From Methylovirgula ligni (GTDB taxonomy: Bacteria; Pseudomonadota; Alphaproteobacteria; Rhizobiales; Beijerinckiaceae), in the NCBI RefSeq assembly GCF_004135935.1, contig NZ_CP025086.1:3100001-3164000 (forward strand): a stretch of DNA of 64,000 nucleotides, written 5' to 3'. The notes under the pieces were generated by a model, which did no database searches, was not told where the DNA came from, and saw only the letters and a program-made list of their open reading frames with translations. This document shows positions 54,715 to 63,900 of the stretch, piece after piece. Each line of letters opens with the position of its first letter. Position 1 is the stretch's first letter. Position numbers and translations under genes: made by a program.

Positions 54715-55488
54715 TTATTTCGCCTCGGCCTCGGTATTCAGTTCGTCCGCGAAAGCTTCGATCCGAGCGGCATTGCCGCCGAAATCATGCCGGCCGATGC
54801 GCGAGGCGGAGCGGACATCGACCCGTGTTTCTCCCGCCAAAGGCCAGATGCGGATCGTAATGTCATCGGCGAAGCCGAGGATGAGGCCATGCGCGATGGC
54901 ATCGACATGGCCGTAGCCGAGCCGGCCGCCGGGCGGAACAGCGTCGATGATTTTCCAGTGCCGCGCCGCGGCGGCGCTCAGCACCGTCTGATAGGTTTCG
55001 CCGCCGTCGAGATCGAGATAGATCGGCTCGACATCGGGATAGGCGGTCGCTTGCGCTTCGCGGGACGCCGCCGGGATCGACGGCGGCACCCAACCATGCC
55101 GCGCGGCCAGCGCCTTGCGCGACAGCGAATAGGCCGGGGGATCGTCGGTATCGGTCGAAATATCGTTCAACACCGGCAGCCGCACCGCCTGCACGGCGAG
55201 ATAGGCGGGATAGGCCAGAAGCAGCGCCGCCAGCACCGCACCGCCGAGAAGCAAGCCGAGACCCTTGCGTCCGGTCTGCCAGATCTCGACCGTCGCGACG
55301 CCAGCGCAAAGAACGGCGAGACAGGCGAGCACGATCGCCGAGCCGACGACCGCCAGAACCGCTGGCGCATCGAGGCCAAGCCGCGCGAGAACGAGGCCCA
55401 TCGCCACGACCGCCGCCGCGAAGACAGCGAGCCGCCGGGACCAGATCGCACTCTCCGAGAACGGCTCCTCGATAATCAAATGCCGCAT
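54715..55488 (-). CDS. DUF1499 domain membrane protein
   Basis: A 257-residue protein with three or four N-terminal membrane helices (SRRLAVFAAAVVAMGLVLAR and following), then a soluble DUF1499 domain (NDISTDTDDPPAY, WKIIDAVPPGGRLGYGHVDA, DDITIRIWPL, VDVRSASRIGRHDFGGNAAR). ATG at 55488 gives MRHLIIEEPFSES. An earlier in-frame start at 55551 exists. The family has no established function. Confidence 0.85.
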   Translation of the reverse strand: MRHLIIEEPFSESAIWSRRLAVFAAAVVAMGLVLARLGLDAPAVLAVVGSAIVLACLAVLCAGVATVEIWQTGRKGLGLLLGGAVLAALLLAYPAYLAVQAVRLPVLNDISTDTDDPPAYSLSRKALAARHGWVPPSIPAASREAQATAYPDVEPIYLDLDGGETYQTVLSAAAARHWKIIDAVPPGGRLGYGHVDAIAHGLILGFADDITIRIWPLAGETRVDVRSASRIGRHDFGGNAARIEAFADELNTEAEAK

Positions 55489-55669
55489 GAGCCAACCCGT
55501 ATGCCGCTCGAATGTCGATGGATGTTGAGCACGAGACACACCTGCGTGCAATCTCCGGCGGCCGGAACATTCCCACGCTATTAACTTAAATTGGCAAGGT
55601 TATGTTTACCGCCCGGCTGGAAGCTGCCCGCACGCACAGCACGCCAATGCAGGCAGCAAGGAAAACCCC

Positions 55670-55867
55670 ATGCAGGACCGCGACGTAAATTTCCATTCCA
55701 GCCAAACGCCGGGCGATGCCCGCGATATCCTCGCTCGCCTCTATCGTGAAATCGGCATTTCCGCCGTCGCGGCGGCATTGCAGGCCACCGCGCCGAAGCC
55801 CAAGGACGCGGAGAGCCAGGACGCCCAGCGCCAGCCGCAACGCCGGTTCGGCGGCAAAGCCGCTTAG
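55670..55867 (+). CDS. small hypothetical protein
   Basis: A 65-residue protein, MQDRDVNFHSSQTPGDARDI at its start, with a helical stretch (DILARLYREIGISAVAAALQ) and a disordered charged C-terminus. AAGGAAAACCCC precedes the ATG. The clean composition and a helix that could pack against a partner favour a real gene. It is a tandem neighbour of the phosphoesterase gene, 123 bases downstream. Function unknown. Confidence 0.6.
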   Translation: MQDRDVNFHSSQTPGDARDILARLYREIGISAVAAALQATAPKPKDAESQDAQRQPQRRFGGKAA

Positions 55868-55990
55868 CCATTGACCTGCTGGACAAAATTCGGCCTCTAA
55901 GTCAGTTTAGCAAAACGCCGCCTCGGCAAATGCCGGGGCGCACGCAGGCTGCAGGTGGGCGCCGGCCTGCCCCCTCGGATCGGTTTCCTG

Positions 55991-56908
55991 ATGGCCCTCT
56001 TGACGCGCCGGCATTTCATCCAAGGCGCCAGCGCTTTCACTTTGGCAACGGCCGGCCTCGGAACCTACGCCTGCGCGATCGAGCCGGGCTTTCTTCTCGA
56101 CATCACGACCTATCGCATCACGCCGCCGCACTGGACCCCCGGTCTGCAGGTCAAGGCGGCGCTGATCGCCGACATCCATGCCTGCGAGCCGCAAATGTCG
56201 GCGGCGCGAATCCGGCGCATCGCCGAGGCCACGAACGCGCTCAATCCCGACGTCGTCTTCCTGCTCGGCGATTTCAATGCCGGCCATCGGTTCGTGACCG
56301 GCCCGGTCTTCCCCGAACAATGGGCCGAGGCGCTCTCCGTTCTCGATGCGCCGCTCGGCACCTATGCCATTCTCGGCAATCACGACTGGTGGCACGGCGC
56401 GCTTGTGCGGATGCGCAGCGACGATGGCGAAAGCGTCCGCCGCGCGTTGCAGCACGCGGATTTCAAGGTTCTGGAGAATGCTGCCGTCCCTCTCGTCAAG
56501 GACGGGATGAGCTTCTGGGTCGCGGGACTGGGCGATCAGCTCGCCTATCCGCAAGGACCAAACAGCTTTCAGGGGTTCGACGATCTCAATGGCACCCTGG
56601 CGCAAGTGACGGACGGGGCGCCGGTGCTCCTGCTGGCGCACGAGCCTTTCGTCTTCCGCCGCGTGCCCGAGCGCGTCTCGCTCACGCTTTGCGGCCACAC
56701 CCACGGCGGCCAGGTCAATCTGCCAATCATCACCGAACTGTTCACCGAGTCGCAATTCGGGATGCGGCAGGTCTACGGCCATATTGTCGACGGCAACCGT
56801 CACATGATCATCTCGGCGGGACTCGGCACGTCGATCGCGCCCATCCGGCTGTTCCGGCCGCCGGAAATCGTGCTTGTCACGATCGGCGCCGATTCCGCCC
56901 TGGCTTAG
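55991..56908 (+). CDS. Tat-exported metallophosphoesterase
   Basis: A 305-residue calcineurin-like phosphoesterase. The N-terminus has the twin-arginine motif TRRHFIQGASAFTLATAG, so it should be exported folded through the Tat system. Metal motifs are IADIHACEPQ (D-x-H), LGDFNAGHRF, LGNHDWWHG (GNHD), LLLAHEP and CGHTHGGQVNLP. The substrate may be a lipid A-type or nucleotide phosphodiester; family members include UDP-diacylglucosamine pyrophosphatases. A GTG 36 bases upstream is also in frame. Confidence 0.9.
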   Translation: MALLTRRHFIQGASAFTLATAGLGTYACAIEPGFLLDITTYRITPPHWTPGLQVKAALIADIHACEPQMSAARIRRIAEATNALNPDVVFLLGDFNAGHRFVTGPVFPEQWAEALSVLDAPLGTYAILGNHDWWHGALVRMRSDDGESVRRALQHADFKVLENAAVPLVKDGMSFWVAGLGDQLAYPQGPNSFQGFDDLNGTLAQVTDGAPVLLLAHEPFVFRRVPERVSLTLCGHTHGGQVNLPIITELFTESQFGMRQVYGHIVDGNRHMIISAGLGTSIAPIRLFRPPEIVLVTIGADSALA

Positions 56909-56923
56909 CAACGCGCCAAAAAA

Positions 56924-56951
56924 AACGCCCGCATCCGGGGATGCAGGCGTT
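56924..56951 (-). terminator. intrinsic terminator of the L,D-transpeptidase gene
   Basis: AACGCCCGCATCC and GGATGCAGGCGTT pair with one mismatch. On the minus strand the stem is followed by eight Ts, so it ends the L,D-transpeptidase transcript. It also sits just after the plus-strand phosphoesterase gene. Confidence 0.8.
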
Positions 56952-56974
56952 AAATCTCAGACCTTGATTATTGC

Positions 56975-57589
56975 TTATTCAACAATGACTTTGGTGCCGA
57001 CCTTTACGCGGTCGTAGAGGTCGATCGCGTCGATGTTCGACATCCGGATGCAGCCCGAGGACACCGCCTGGCCGATCTGCTCCGGCTCATTGGTGCCGTG
57101 GATGCGGTAGAGCGTGTCCTTGTTGCCCTGGAACAGATACATCGCCCGCGAGCCGAGCGGATTACCGGGACCGCCCGGAAGGCCACCGGCATCAGCCGTC
57201 GGCTGCAGGTGCGGCCAGCGCTTCAGCATGTCGGACGGCGGCATCCAGTGCGGCCATTCTTCCTTCCGGCCGATGGTGGCCGTACCGGTCCAGCCCGCTG
57301 CTTCCGAGCCCGCCGCGATGCCGTAGCGCATCGCCTTGCCGCCCGGCAGGATGTAATAGAGATACATATGCTTGGTATCGACGATCACGGTGCCGGGCTT
57401 TTCGCCCGTCGGATCGGCGACCTCATAGCGTTGGAACTGGGAAGGAATGTCGGCTTTCGGCGCAAGCGCAAGGAATTCCTGGTCGCGGCCCGAAAGGCTC
57501 GGATCCGGCGTCGCCAGTCCGTCGCCCTCGCACCCGGCCAACAACAATGCGAAAAACGGCAATGCCCAGGTTATCTTGGAAAATCTCAT
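56975..57589 (-). CDS. L,D-transpeptidase lipoprotein
   Basis: A 204-residue YkuD-family enzyme expected to form 3-3 peptidoglycan cross-links or attach proteins to peptidoglycan in the periplasm. The signal peptide ends in the lipobox LLAGCEGD, so it is a lipoprotein. The catalytic motif is YRIHGTNEPEQIGQAVSSGC followed by IRMSNIDAIDLYDRV, with the nucleophile Cys in SSGCIRM. Carbapenems inhibit this family. It ends at a terminator. Confidence 0.93.
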   Translation of the reverse strand: MRFSKITWALPFFALLLAGCEGDGLATPDPSLSGRDQEFLALAPKADIPSQFQRYEVADPTGEKPGTVIVDTKHMYLYYILPGGKAMRYGIAAGSEAAGWTGTATIGRKEEWPHWMPPSDMLKRWPHLQPTADAGGLPGGPGNPLGSRAMYLFQGNKDTLYRIHGTNEPEQIGQAVSSGCIRMSNIDAIDLYDRVKVGTKVIVE

Positions 57590-57813
57590 CGCTTATCCCC
57601 ACGTCTACTGAACGAAATAACGCATCGATGCTGGTCTCGCTACCGTTACGAGCAGATGGAACGCCATGAGAGTGCGAGAAGATGAAAACCTGTGGCGCAA
57701 AAGAAACATTTGTGCAGGCTGTGACGCATGCAACGACCGCCGCACGGCATGCTCGGCCTGTCGCACGGCAATGCTAAGGTAAAGGCGAATCGTTTCCGGA
57801 CGGCTAAGGTTCC

Positions 57814-58770
57814 GTGGCAACCCTGCTCTTCGATCATCCGGCCGGCCTCGGTCACGATACCGGGCCCTATCATCCCGAATCGCCCGCGCGTCTCGTTGCG
57901 ATCACGGATGCGCTGGCCGTCGATACATTCCGTGACCTCGACCGGCGGCGCTCGCCGCGTAGCGAGTCCGCGCCGATTCTGCGGGTCCACCCCACGGGCT
58001 ATGTCGCCGCGCTCGAAGCCGCCGTGCCCGACGAAGGTCTCTCCTACATTGATGACGACACGCCGATCAGCCGCGGCTCATGGGAGGCGATGCTCCATGC
58101 CGCTGGCGGCGCCGTCGCCGCGGTCGATTCGGTCATGCGGGGCGAGGCCAGCAATGCCTTTGTGATGACGCGGCCGCCCGGCCATCATGCCAGCCGGACA
58201 GTGCCGATGGGCTTTTGCCTCTTCAACAATGCGGCTATCGCCGCACGCCACGCCCAGGCCGCCTATGGTGCCGAGCGGGTCGCGATCGTCGATTTCGACG
58301 TCCATCACGGCAACGGCACGCAGGCGATTTTCTGGGCCGATGCCAGCGTGCTCTATTGCTCGACCCATGAGATGCCGCTTTTTCCAGGCACCGGCGCGGC
58401 GTCGGAAACCGGCACCTATGGCACGATCGTCAATGCCCCGCTCGCGCCGGCCTCCGACGGTACGATCTTCCGGGAAGCCTGCGAATCCGTCATCCTGCCG
58501 CGACTCATCGGCTTCGCGCCGGATGCCATCATCATTTCGGCCGGCTTCGACGCCCATTGGCGCGATCCTCTCGCCAACCTGAACCTGACCGAGATGGATT
58601 TTGCCTGGATCACCGCCGAAATCATGGAGGTTGCGGCGCGCAGCAGCGGCGGCCGCATCATCTCGGTTCTTGAAGGCGGCTACGATCTCGAGGGGCTGGG
58701 CGCCTCGGCCGCGGCGCATGTCGCCGCGTTGATGGGCCTTTCCTATTTCTCGCCTTCGACTCCCTCATAG
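57814..58770 (+). CDS. histone deacetylase family (acetylpolyamine/acetyl-lysine-type) hydrolase
   Basis: A 318-residue zinc hydrolase of the arginase/deacetylase fold. It has DTGPYHPESPARLVAI, RPPGHHASRTVPMGFCLFNN (the double His), VAIVDFDVHHGNGTQAIFWA (zinc Asp and His), ISAGFDAHWRDPLANLNL (zinc Asp) and EGGYDLEG (active-site Tyr). All residues for activity are present. Bacterial members may deacetylate polyamines or proteins. It starts at GTG and overlaps the 3' end of ribB tail to tail. Confidence 0.92.
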   Translation: MATLLFDHPAGLGHDTGPYHPESPARLVAITDALAVDTFRDLDRRRSPRSESAPILRVHPTGYVAALEAAVPDEGLSYIDDDTPISRGSWEAMLHAAGGAVAAVDSVMRGEASNAFVMTRPPGHHASRTVPMGFCLFNNAAIAARHAQAAYGAERVAIVDFDVHHGNGTQAIFWADASVLYCSTHEMPLFPGTGAASETGTYGTIVNAPLAPASDGTIFREACESVILPRLIGFAPDAIIISAGFDAHWRDPLANLNLTEMDFAWITAEIMEVAARSSGGRIISVLEGGYDLEGLGASAAAHVAALMGLSYFSPSTPS

Positions 58771-59825
58771 GCGATGATCCCGATACCGAAGCCCGACAGG
58801 CCGACATAGTTCAAGGGCGAAGACGTCCGCAGCCGGATCGAGGAAATACCGAGATCGCGCAGGATTTGCGCGCCGATGCCGATCTCCCGCCATTCCTTGG
58901 TCCGCATGGCCTCCGAGGCCTTTTCATTCACTTCCGAGAGCGCGGGCACGCCGGCGGTGCCGTCGCGCAGCAGGACGAGAACGCCCCGCCCCTCCTTCTT
59001 GAAGCGCGCGAACGTCTCGGGAATGAGCGCGCTGCCAGTGACAACATCAGCGATGAGATCGACGCGATGCAGACGCGCGGGCATGTTGCGGCCGTCGCCG
59101 ATCTCGCCCTGGACAAAGGCAAAATGATGCACCGGATCGAAAGGCGTCTGATAGGCATAGCAGGTCAACGGCCCGCTCGGCCCCTCGACCGGAAAGACCC
59201 GGACCCGTTCGACCAGCTTTTCGCGCTCCTGGCGGTAGGCGATGAGCTGGGCGACGGAAATCCGCTTCAACTTGTGCTGATCGGCGAAGGCCTGGATTTG
59301 CTTTCCGGCCATGACGCTGCCGTCGTCATTGGCGAGCTCGCAGATGACGCCGACGGCCGGCAAGCCAGCCAGACGGCAAAGATCGACAGCCGCCTCGGTA
59401 TGGCCCGAGCGCGTCAGCACGCCGCCCTCGCGGGCGATGAGCGGAAAGACGTGGCCGGGGCGCACGAAATCGTCGGCGCCCATATTGCCGTTGGCGAGAG
59501 CGCGCACCGTATTGGTCCGCTGCTCACCGGAAATGCCGGTGGTCAGCCCGTGCCGGACATCGACGGATACAGTGAAAGCGGTCCCCAGCGGCGCATCGTT
59601 CGTCGCGACCATCGGCTGAAGGTTCAGCCGGCGCGCATCCGCCGCCGTCAGCGGAGCGCAGACGATGCCGCTCGTATGGCGGATGATGAAGCCCATCTTC
59701 TCCGGCGTGCAGAGCGAGGCGGCGCAGATCAGGTCGCCTTCGTTCTCGCGGTCGTCATCGTCCGTGACGATTACGATCTCGCCGCGCGCGATGGCCTCGA
59801 TCGCCTCTGTCACGGTATGATGCAT
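58743..59825 (-). CDS. ribB: 3,4-dihydroxy-2-butanone-4-phosphate synthase with degenerate GTP cyclohydrolase II domain
   Basis: The N-terminal half makes 3,4-dihydroxy-2-butanone 4-phosphate from ribulose 5-phosphate for riboflavin. It has IVTDDDDRENEGDLICAA, GFIIRHTSGIVCAPL and TRSGHTEAAVDLCRLAGL. The C-terminal half (from about residue 205) keeps the GTP cyclohydrolase II fold but lacks the zinc Cys motif (ARLHRVDLIADVVTGS instead of the Cys-rich loop). This resembles the alphaproteobacterial RibBX type. ATG at 59825. No FMN riboswitch fits the 58-base divergent gap. Confidence 0.92.
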   Translation of the reverse strand: MHHTVTEAIEAIARGEIVIVTDDDDRENEGDLICAASLCTPEKMGFIIRHTSGIVCAPLTAADARRLNLQPMVATNDAPLGTAFTVSVDVRHGLTTGISGEQRTNTVRALANGNMGADDFVRPGHVFPLIAREGGVLTRSGHTEAAVDLCRLAGLPAVGVICELANDDGSVMAGKQIQAFADQHKLKRISVAQLIAYRQEREKLVERVRVFPVEGPSGPLTCYAYQTPFDPVHHFAFVQGEIGDGRNMPARLHRVDLIADVVTGSALIPETFARFKKEGRGVLVLLRDGTAGVPALSEVNEKASEAMRTKEWREIGIGAQILRDLGISSIRLRTSSPLNYVGLSGFGIGIIAYEGVEGEK

Positions 59826-59883
59826 GCTGGAAACTCCGAATCCTGATAAGTTTGGTAGATAGGAAACATTGCGCGGTCGAACA

Positions 59884-60660
59884 ATGCTGCAGAACGCCGG
59901 CCCCGGAACGCTGCTGCGCATCGCCCTCGGTGCCTTGGGGCTTTTCATCTCGCTGCCCTCGGCGCGGCCGGCCGAGAAACCGCCCTGTGAAGCGGTCACC
60001 GAGGCGGATCGCCAATACACGATTTGCGTCTTCGACGCACGCAAGGACCGGCTGCGGCTATTTCTCGCCAGCGCCGACGGCAAGCCCTATGGCGGTTTTC
60101 AAGCCATCGCCGAGGCGGTGAAATCGCAAGGCGATTCGCTCGCCTTCGCGATGAACGCCGGGATGTTCGGGACAGATTTTCGCCCTGTCGGGCTTTATGT
60201 CGAGCGCGGCCGTCAGCTCCGCGCCGCCAACACGCGCCGGGGCTCCGGCAATTTCCACATGATGCCGAACGGAATCTTCTATTTCGGCAACGCGGGCGCC
60301 GGGATCATGGAGACGGGCCGTTTTCTCAAGGCCGGACTGCATCCCGAATATGCGACCCAATCCGGCCCCATGCTCGTCATCGACGGCGCCCTGCATCCCA
60401 AAATCGAGGCCACGGGCACGTCCGAGAAAATCCGCAACGGCGTCGGCGTGCGCGATGGCCATATCGTGATCTTCGCGATCTCGGACGAACCGGTGACCTT
60501 CTATCGCTTCGCGACCTTGTTCCGCGACCGACTGCAATGCCCCAACGCGCTGTTTCTCGACGGTTCGGTCTCGAGCCTTTACGCGCCGGACTTCGGCCGT
60601 GACGACACGCTGCTGCCGCTCGGCCCCATCGTCGGGGTCGTGGACAAAGCCGAGCGCTAA
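59884..60660 (+). CDS. exported phosphodiester glycosidase family protein
   Basis: A 258-residue protein with a signal peptide ([20 protein letters not shown]) and an NAGPA-like phosphodiester glycosidase domain: [55 protein letters not shown] and [18 protein letters not shown]. It may cleave sugar-phosphodiesters in exopolysaccharide or the cell envelope. ATG at 59884. It ends against the aroC stop. Confidence 0.85.
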   Translation: MLQNAGPGTLLRIALGALGLFISLPSARPAEKPPCEAVTEADRQYTICVFDARKDRLRLFLASADGKPYGGFQAIAEAVKSQGDSLAFAMNAGMFGTDFRPVGLYVERGRQLRAANTRRGSGNFHMMPNGIFYFGNAGAGIMETGRFLKAGLHPEYATQSGPMLVIDGALHPKIEATGTSEKIRNGVGVRDGHIVIFAISDEPVTFYRFATLFRDRLQCPNALFLDGSVSSLYAPDFGRDDTLLPLGPIVGVVDKAER

Positions 60661-61727
60661 CCGATCTGTCCGCGGTGGCGCAGGAATTGGTCGGCGAGCA
60701 CGCAGGCGACCATCGCCTCGCCGACCGGCACAGCGCGGATGCCGACGCAGGGATCGTGACGGCCCTTCGTGACGATCTCGGTTTCCGCGCCGAGACGATC
60801 GATCGTCTTGCGCGGCGACAATATTGAAGAGGTCGGCTTTACCGCGAAGCGCGCGATTATCGCCTGCCCCGTCGAAATACCGCCGAGAATACCGCCCGCG
60901 TGGTTGCTGGAGAAAACCGGCTGGCCGTCATTGCCGATGCGTATTTCGTCGGCGTTCTCTTCTCCCGACAAAGCCGCGGCGGCGAAGCCATCGCCGATCT
61001 CGACGCCTTTGACGGCATTGATCGACATCAGCGCCGCTGCAAGCTCCGCGTCGAGCTTGCCATAAATCGGCGCGCCCCAGCCCGCCGGCACATTCTCGGC
61101 GACGATCTCGATGACCGCGCCGATGGAGGAACCGGATTTGCGAACGGCGTCGAGCTTAGCCTCGAACTCGCGCGCCTTGTCGGCATCGGGCGAGAAGAAG
61201 GCGTTGCGCCGCGTCTCCGCCCAATCCCATTTTGTGCGGTCGATCCAATCGTCGCCGATCGCCACGAGCGCGCCGCGCACGCGGACATTGCCGATGACCT
61301 TGCGCGCGATGGCGCCGGCGGCGACGCGGGTCGCTGTCTCGCGCGCCGACGACCGGCCGCCGCCGCGATAATCGCGGATGCCGTATTTCGCCTCATAGGT
61401 GAAGTCGGCATGGCCGGGACGGAACTTGTCCTTGATCGCGTCGTAGTCCTTCGAGCGCTGATCCTCGTTCTCGATCAAGAGAGCGATCGGCGTGCCGGTC
61501 GTGCGGCCCTCGAAGACGCCGGAAAGAATTTTGACTCTATCGGCTTCCTGGCGCTGCGTGGTGAAGCGTGAGGTGCCGGGGCGCCGCTCATCGAGATAGG
61601 TTTGAATGTCCGCTTCGGTCAGCGCAATGCCGGGCGGGCAGCCATCGACCACGCAGCCGATCGCCGGCCCATGACTTTCGCCGAAGGTCGTGACGCGGAA
61701 CAGATGGCCGAAAGTGTTGTGGGACAT
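60657..61727 (-). CDS. aroC: chorismate synthase
   Basis: AroC converts EPSP to chorismate with reduced FMN, the last shikimate step. The 356-residue protein has [60 protein letters not shown] and [20 protein letters not shown]. It is 18 bases downstream of fabI and probably transcribed with it. Confidence 0.97.
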   Translation of the reverse strand: MSHNTFGHLFRVTTFGESHGPAIGCVVDGCPPGIALTEADIQTYLDERRPGTSRFTTQRQEADRVKILSGVFEGRTTGTPIALLIENEDQRSKDYDAIKDKFRPGHADFTYEAKYGIRDYRGGGRSSARETATRVAAGAIARKVIGNVRVRGALVAIGDDWIDRTKWDWAETRRNAFFSPDADKAREFEAKLDAVRKSGSSIGAVIEIVAENVPAGWGAPIYGKLDAELAAALMSINAVKGVEIGDGFAAAALSGEENADEIRIGNDGQPVFSSNHAGGILGGISTGQAIIARFAVKPTSSILSPRKTIDRLGAETEIVTKGRHDPCVGIRAVPVGEAMVACVLADQFLRHRGQIG

Positions 61728-61745
61728 GGCGGGAGAGCGCTCGCG

Positions 61746-62594
61746 CTACTCCCTGATCAACGCCGATATGTCCGGCGCGGCGGGATTCTTCATCCCGACG
61801 ATGTGATAGCCGGCATCGACATGCAGGATTTCGCCGGTGATGCCGCGCGACAGCGGCGACAGCAGAAACGCGGCGCTCTCGCCCACTTCGTCGATCGTCA
61901 CCGAGCGGCGCAGCGGCGCATTATATTCGTTCCACTTGAGGATGTAGCGGAAGTCGCCGATGCCCGAGGCCGCAAGAGTCTTGATCGGGCCGGCCGAGAT
62001 CGCATTGACGCGAATGTTCTTCTGGCCGAGGTCGGCGGCGAGATAGCGCACGGACGCTTCGAGCGCCGCCTTGGCGACGCCCATGACGTTGTAATGCGGC
62101 ATCCACTTCTCGGCGCCGTAATAGGTGAGCGTCAGCAGCGAGCCGCCGTCCGTCATCAGCTTCTCGGCGCGCTTTGCGATCGCGGTGAAGGAATAGCAGG
62201 AGATAAGCAGCGTATTGGTGAAATTCTCCGCCGTCGTCTCGACATAACGGCCAGTGAGCTGGTCCTTGTCGGAAAAGGCGACGCAATGGACGACGAAATC
62301 GAGCCTGCCCCAGAGCTTCTCGACTGTCGCGAAGACGGCGTCGATGGAGGATTCGTCGGTGACATCGCAATGGCCGACAACGGCCGCGTTCAGCTCTTCG
62401 GCAAGCGGACGCACCCGCTTCTCCAGGGACTCGCCCTGATAGGTGAAAGCGAGTTCTGCGCCCGCGGCGCGCGCGGCCTTGGCGATGCCCCACGCGATCG
62501 AGCGATTGTTGGCGGCACCCAGCACGAGGCCGCGCTTACCGGCCAGAATTCCAGGGGCTATCACTTCTGCGGAAAGGCGCTCCGGCTGCGTCAT
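61746..62594 (-). CDS. fabI: enoyl-[acyl-carrier-protein] reductase (NADH)
   Basis: FabI reduces trans-2-enoyl-ACP in fatty acid elongation. The 282-residue protein has the SDR start GILAGKRGLVLGAANNRSIA, FTYQGESLEKRV, and the catalytic Tyr168-x6-Lys175 in MPHYNVMGVAKAALEASVRY. RVNAISAGPIKTLAASGI is also typical. Triclosan is a classical FabI inhibitor. It is the gene before aroC on the minus strand. Confidence 0.96.
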   Translation of the reverse strand: MTQPERLSAEVIAPGILAGKRGLVLGAANNRSIAWGIAKAARAAGAELAFTYQGESLEKRVRPLAEELNAAVVGHCDVTDESSIDAVFATVEKLWGRLDFVVHCVAFSDKDQLTGRYVETTAENFTNTLLISCYSFTAIAKRAEKLMTDGGSLLTLTYYGAEKWMPHYNVMGVAKAALEASVRYLAADLGQKNIRVNAISAGPIKTLAASGIGDFRYILKWNEYNAPLRRSVTIDEVGESAAFLLSPLSRGITGEILHVDAGYHIVGMKNPAAPDISALIRE

Positions 62595-62828
62595 TCTTCG
62601 TCCTGAGGCAATGATGTGGGGCTGCCGCCGGCAACGCCGGCTAGGTAGAAGCCTTTAACCCGGTTTATGACGATTGGCCAAGCCCATGTAGCCGCGTATG
62701 GCAGTCAAACCCACCTATTCGCGGTGCAGCCTGCGTTATTCGCGACGTTTTGCCCGTTCCCGATCACGCCGGCTTGCGAACGGTTACAAGCGAGGTGCGA
62801 ACCGTGATCGGATGCGATGGATCGAGAC

Positions 62829-63800
62829 TCAGGCGAGATCCTGCCGCGGATCGTAGGGCCGCTGTTTCTGCCACTTCTCCGCGAGCGCCGTGAGGTCCGG
62901 GTCGCTGCCCTCGGGCAGCACGATCCGCAGAGTGACAAGCAGGTCGCCCGGCGTGCCGCTCGGATTGGGCAGGCCCTTGCCGCGCAGCCGCAACGTGCGG
63001 CCGCCGTTCGACCCGGCGGGAACGGTGAGTTCCACCTTGCCATCGAGCGTCGGCACATTCACCTTGGCCCCCAGCACGGCCTCGTAGAGAGTCAGCGGCA
63101 GATCAAGCCGCAGATCGCGGTTTTCGACGCGGAAATAGGGATGCTTGGCGATCTTCACCGTCACCAGCGCATCACCGGCCTCGCCGCCATAGGGGCTGGC
63201 ATGGCCCTGCCCCTTGAGGCGGATCGTCTGGCCGTCCTCGATCCCGGCCGGAACCGTGACTTCCAATGTACGGCCGGTCGGCAGAGTGACCCGGTTCTTG
63301 CCGCCGTGGACAGCCTCGCGCAGGTTCACGGAAATCTGGGCAGTGACATCCTCGCCGCGCGGCGGGCTCGCCCGCCCCTGCGCGCCCGGACTCGGACCCG
63401 CGCCCGCGCCGCCACGCCGCGCCGCGCCGAACAATTCGCTGAAGATGTCGCTCGCGTCGAAGCCGCCGCCGCCAGGTCCGGCGCGGAACTCGTACTGCTC
63501 GAAGCCGCCGCCCGGCGCGCGGCGGGAGAAGCCGCCTGGCCCAGCGCCGGCGCCAAAGCCCTCGAAACCCTGGAAGCGCGGCTTGCCCTCGGCATCGATC
63601 TCGCCGCGATCGAACTGGCCGCGCTTCGCCTCGTCGCCGAGAATCTCGTAGGCCGAACTCACCTCGGCGAATTTGTCCTTCGCCTTGGGGTCCTTGCTCT
63701 GATCGGGATGAAATTTCTTGGCGAGCTTTCGATATGCCTTTTTGATTTCGGCAAGATCGGCCGTCTTCGCCACGCCCAGGACTGTATAAGGATCACGCAT
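62829..63800 (-). CDS. DnaJ/CbpA-type co-chaperone
   Basis: A 323-residue J-domain protein that stimulates Hsp70 (DnaK). The J domain covers about residues 1-65 (RDPYTVLGVAKTADLAEIKK, with HPD in KFHPDQSKD). A Gly/Phe-rich linker (FEGFGAGAGPGG) follows, then the C-terminal substrate-binding domains. There is no CxxCxGxG zinc domain, so it is CbpA-like (class II) rather than DnaJ. ATG at 63800 gives MRDPYTVLG. Confidence 0.92.
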   Translation of the reverse strand: MRDPYTVLGVAKTADLAEIKKAYRKLAKKFHPDQSKDPKAKDKFAEVSSAYEILGDEAKRGQFDRGEIDAEGKPRFQGFEGFGAGAGPGGFSRRAPGGGFEQYEFRAGPGGGGFDASDIFSELFGAARRGGAGAGPSPGAQGRASPPRGEDVTAQISVNLREAVHGGKNRVTLPTGRTLEVTVPAGIEDGQTIRLKGQGHASPYGGEAGDALVTVKIAKHPYFRVENRDLRLDLPLTLYEAVLGAKVNVPTLDGKVELTVPAGSNGGRTLRLRGKGLPNPSGTPGDLLVTLRIVLPEGSDPDLTALAEKWQKQRPYDPRQDLA

Positions 63801-63900
63801 TTTCGAGCCCGTTAGAGCGCCCGCCCGGCATTGGCGCGAGCGCAATGTCTCAGCGCCAACTTGGGGGTTTCAGGCGCTGGACGCAAGACTTAGAGCGGTT

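Noticed and set aside
59826-59883. FMN riboswitch upstream of ribB
   Set aside because: The divergent gap is only 58 bases, too short for the element, and no conserved core was seen.
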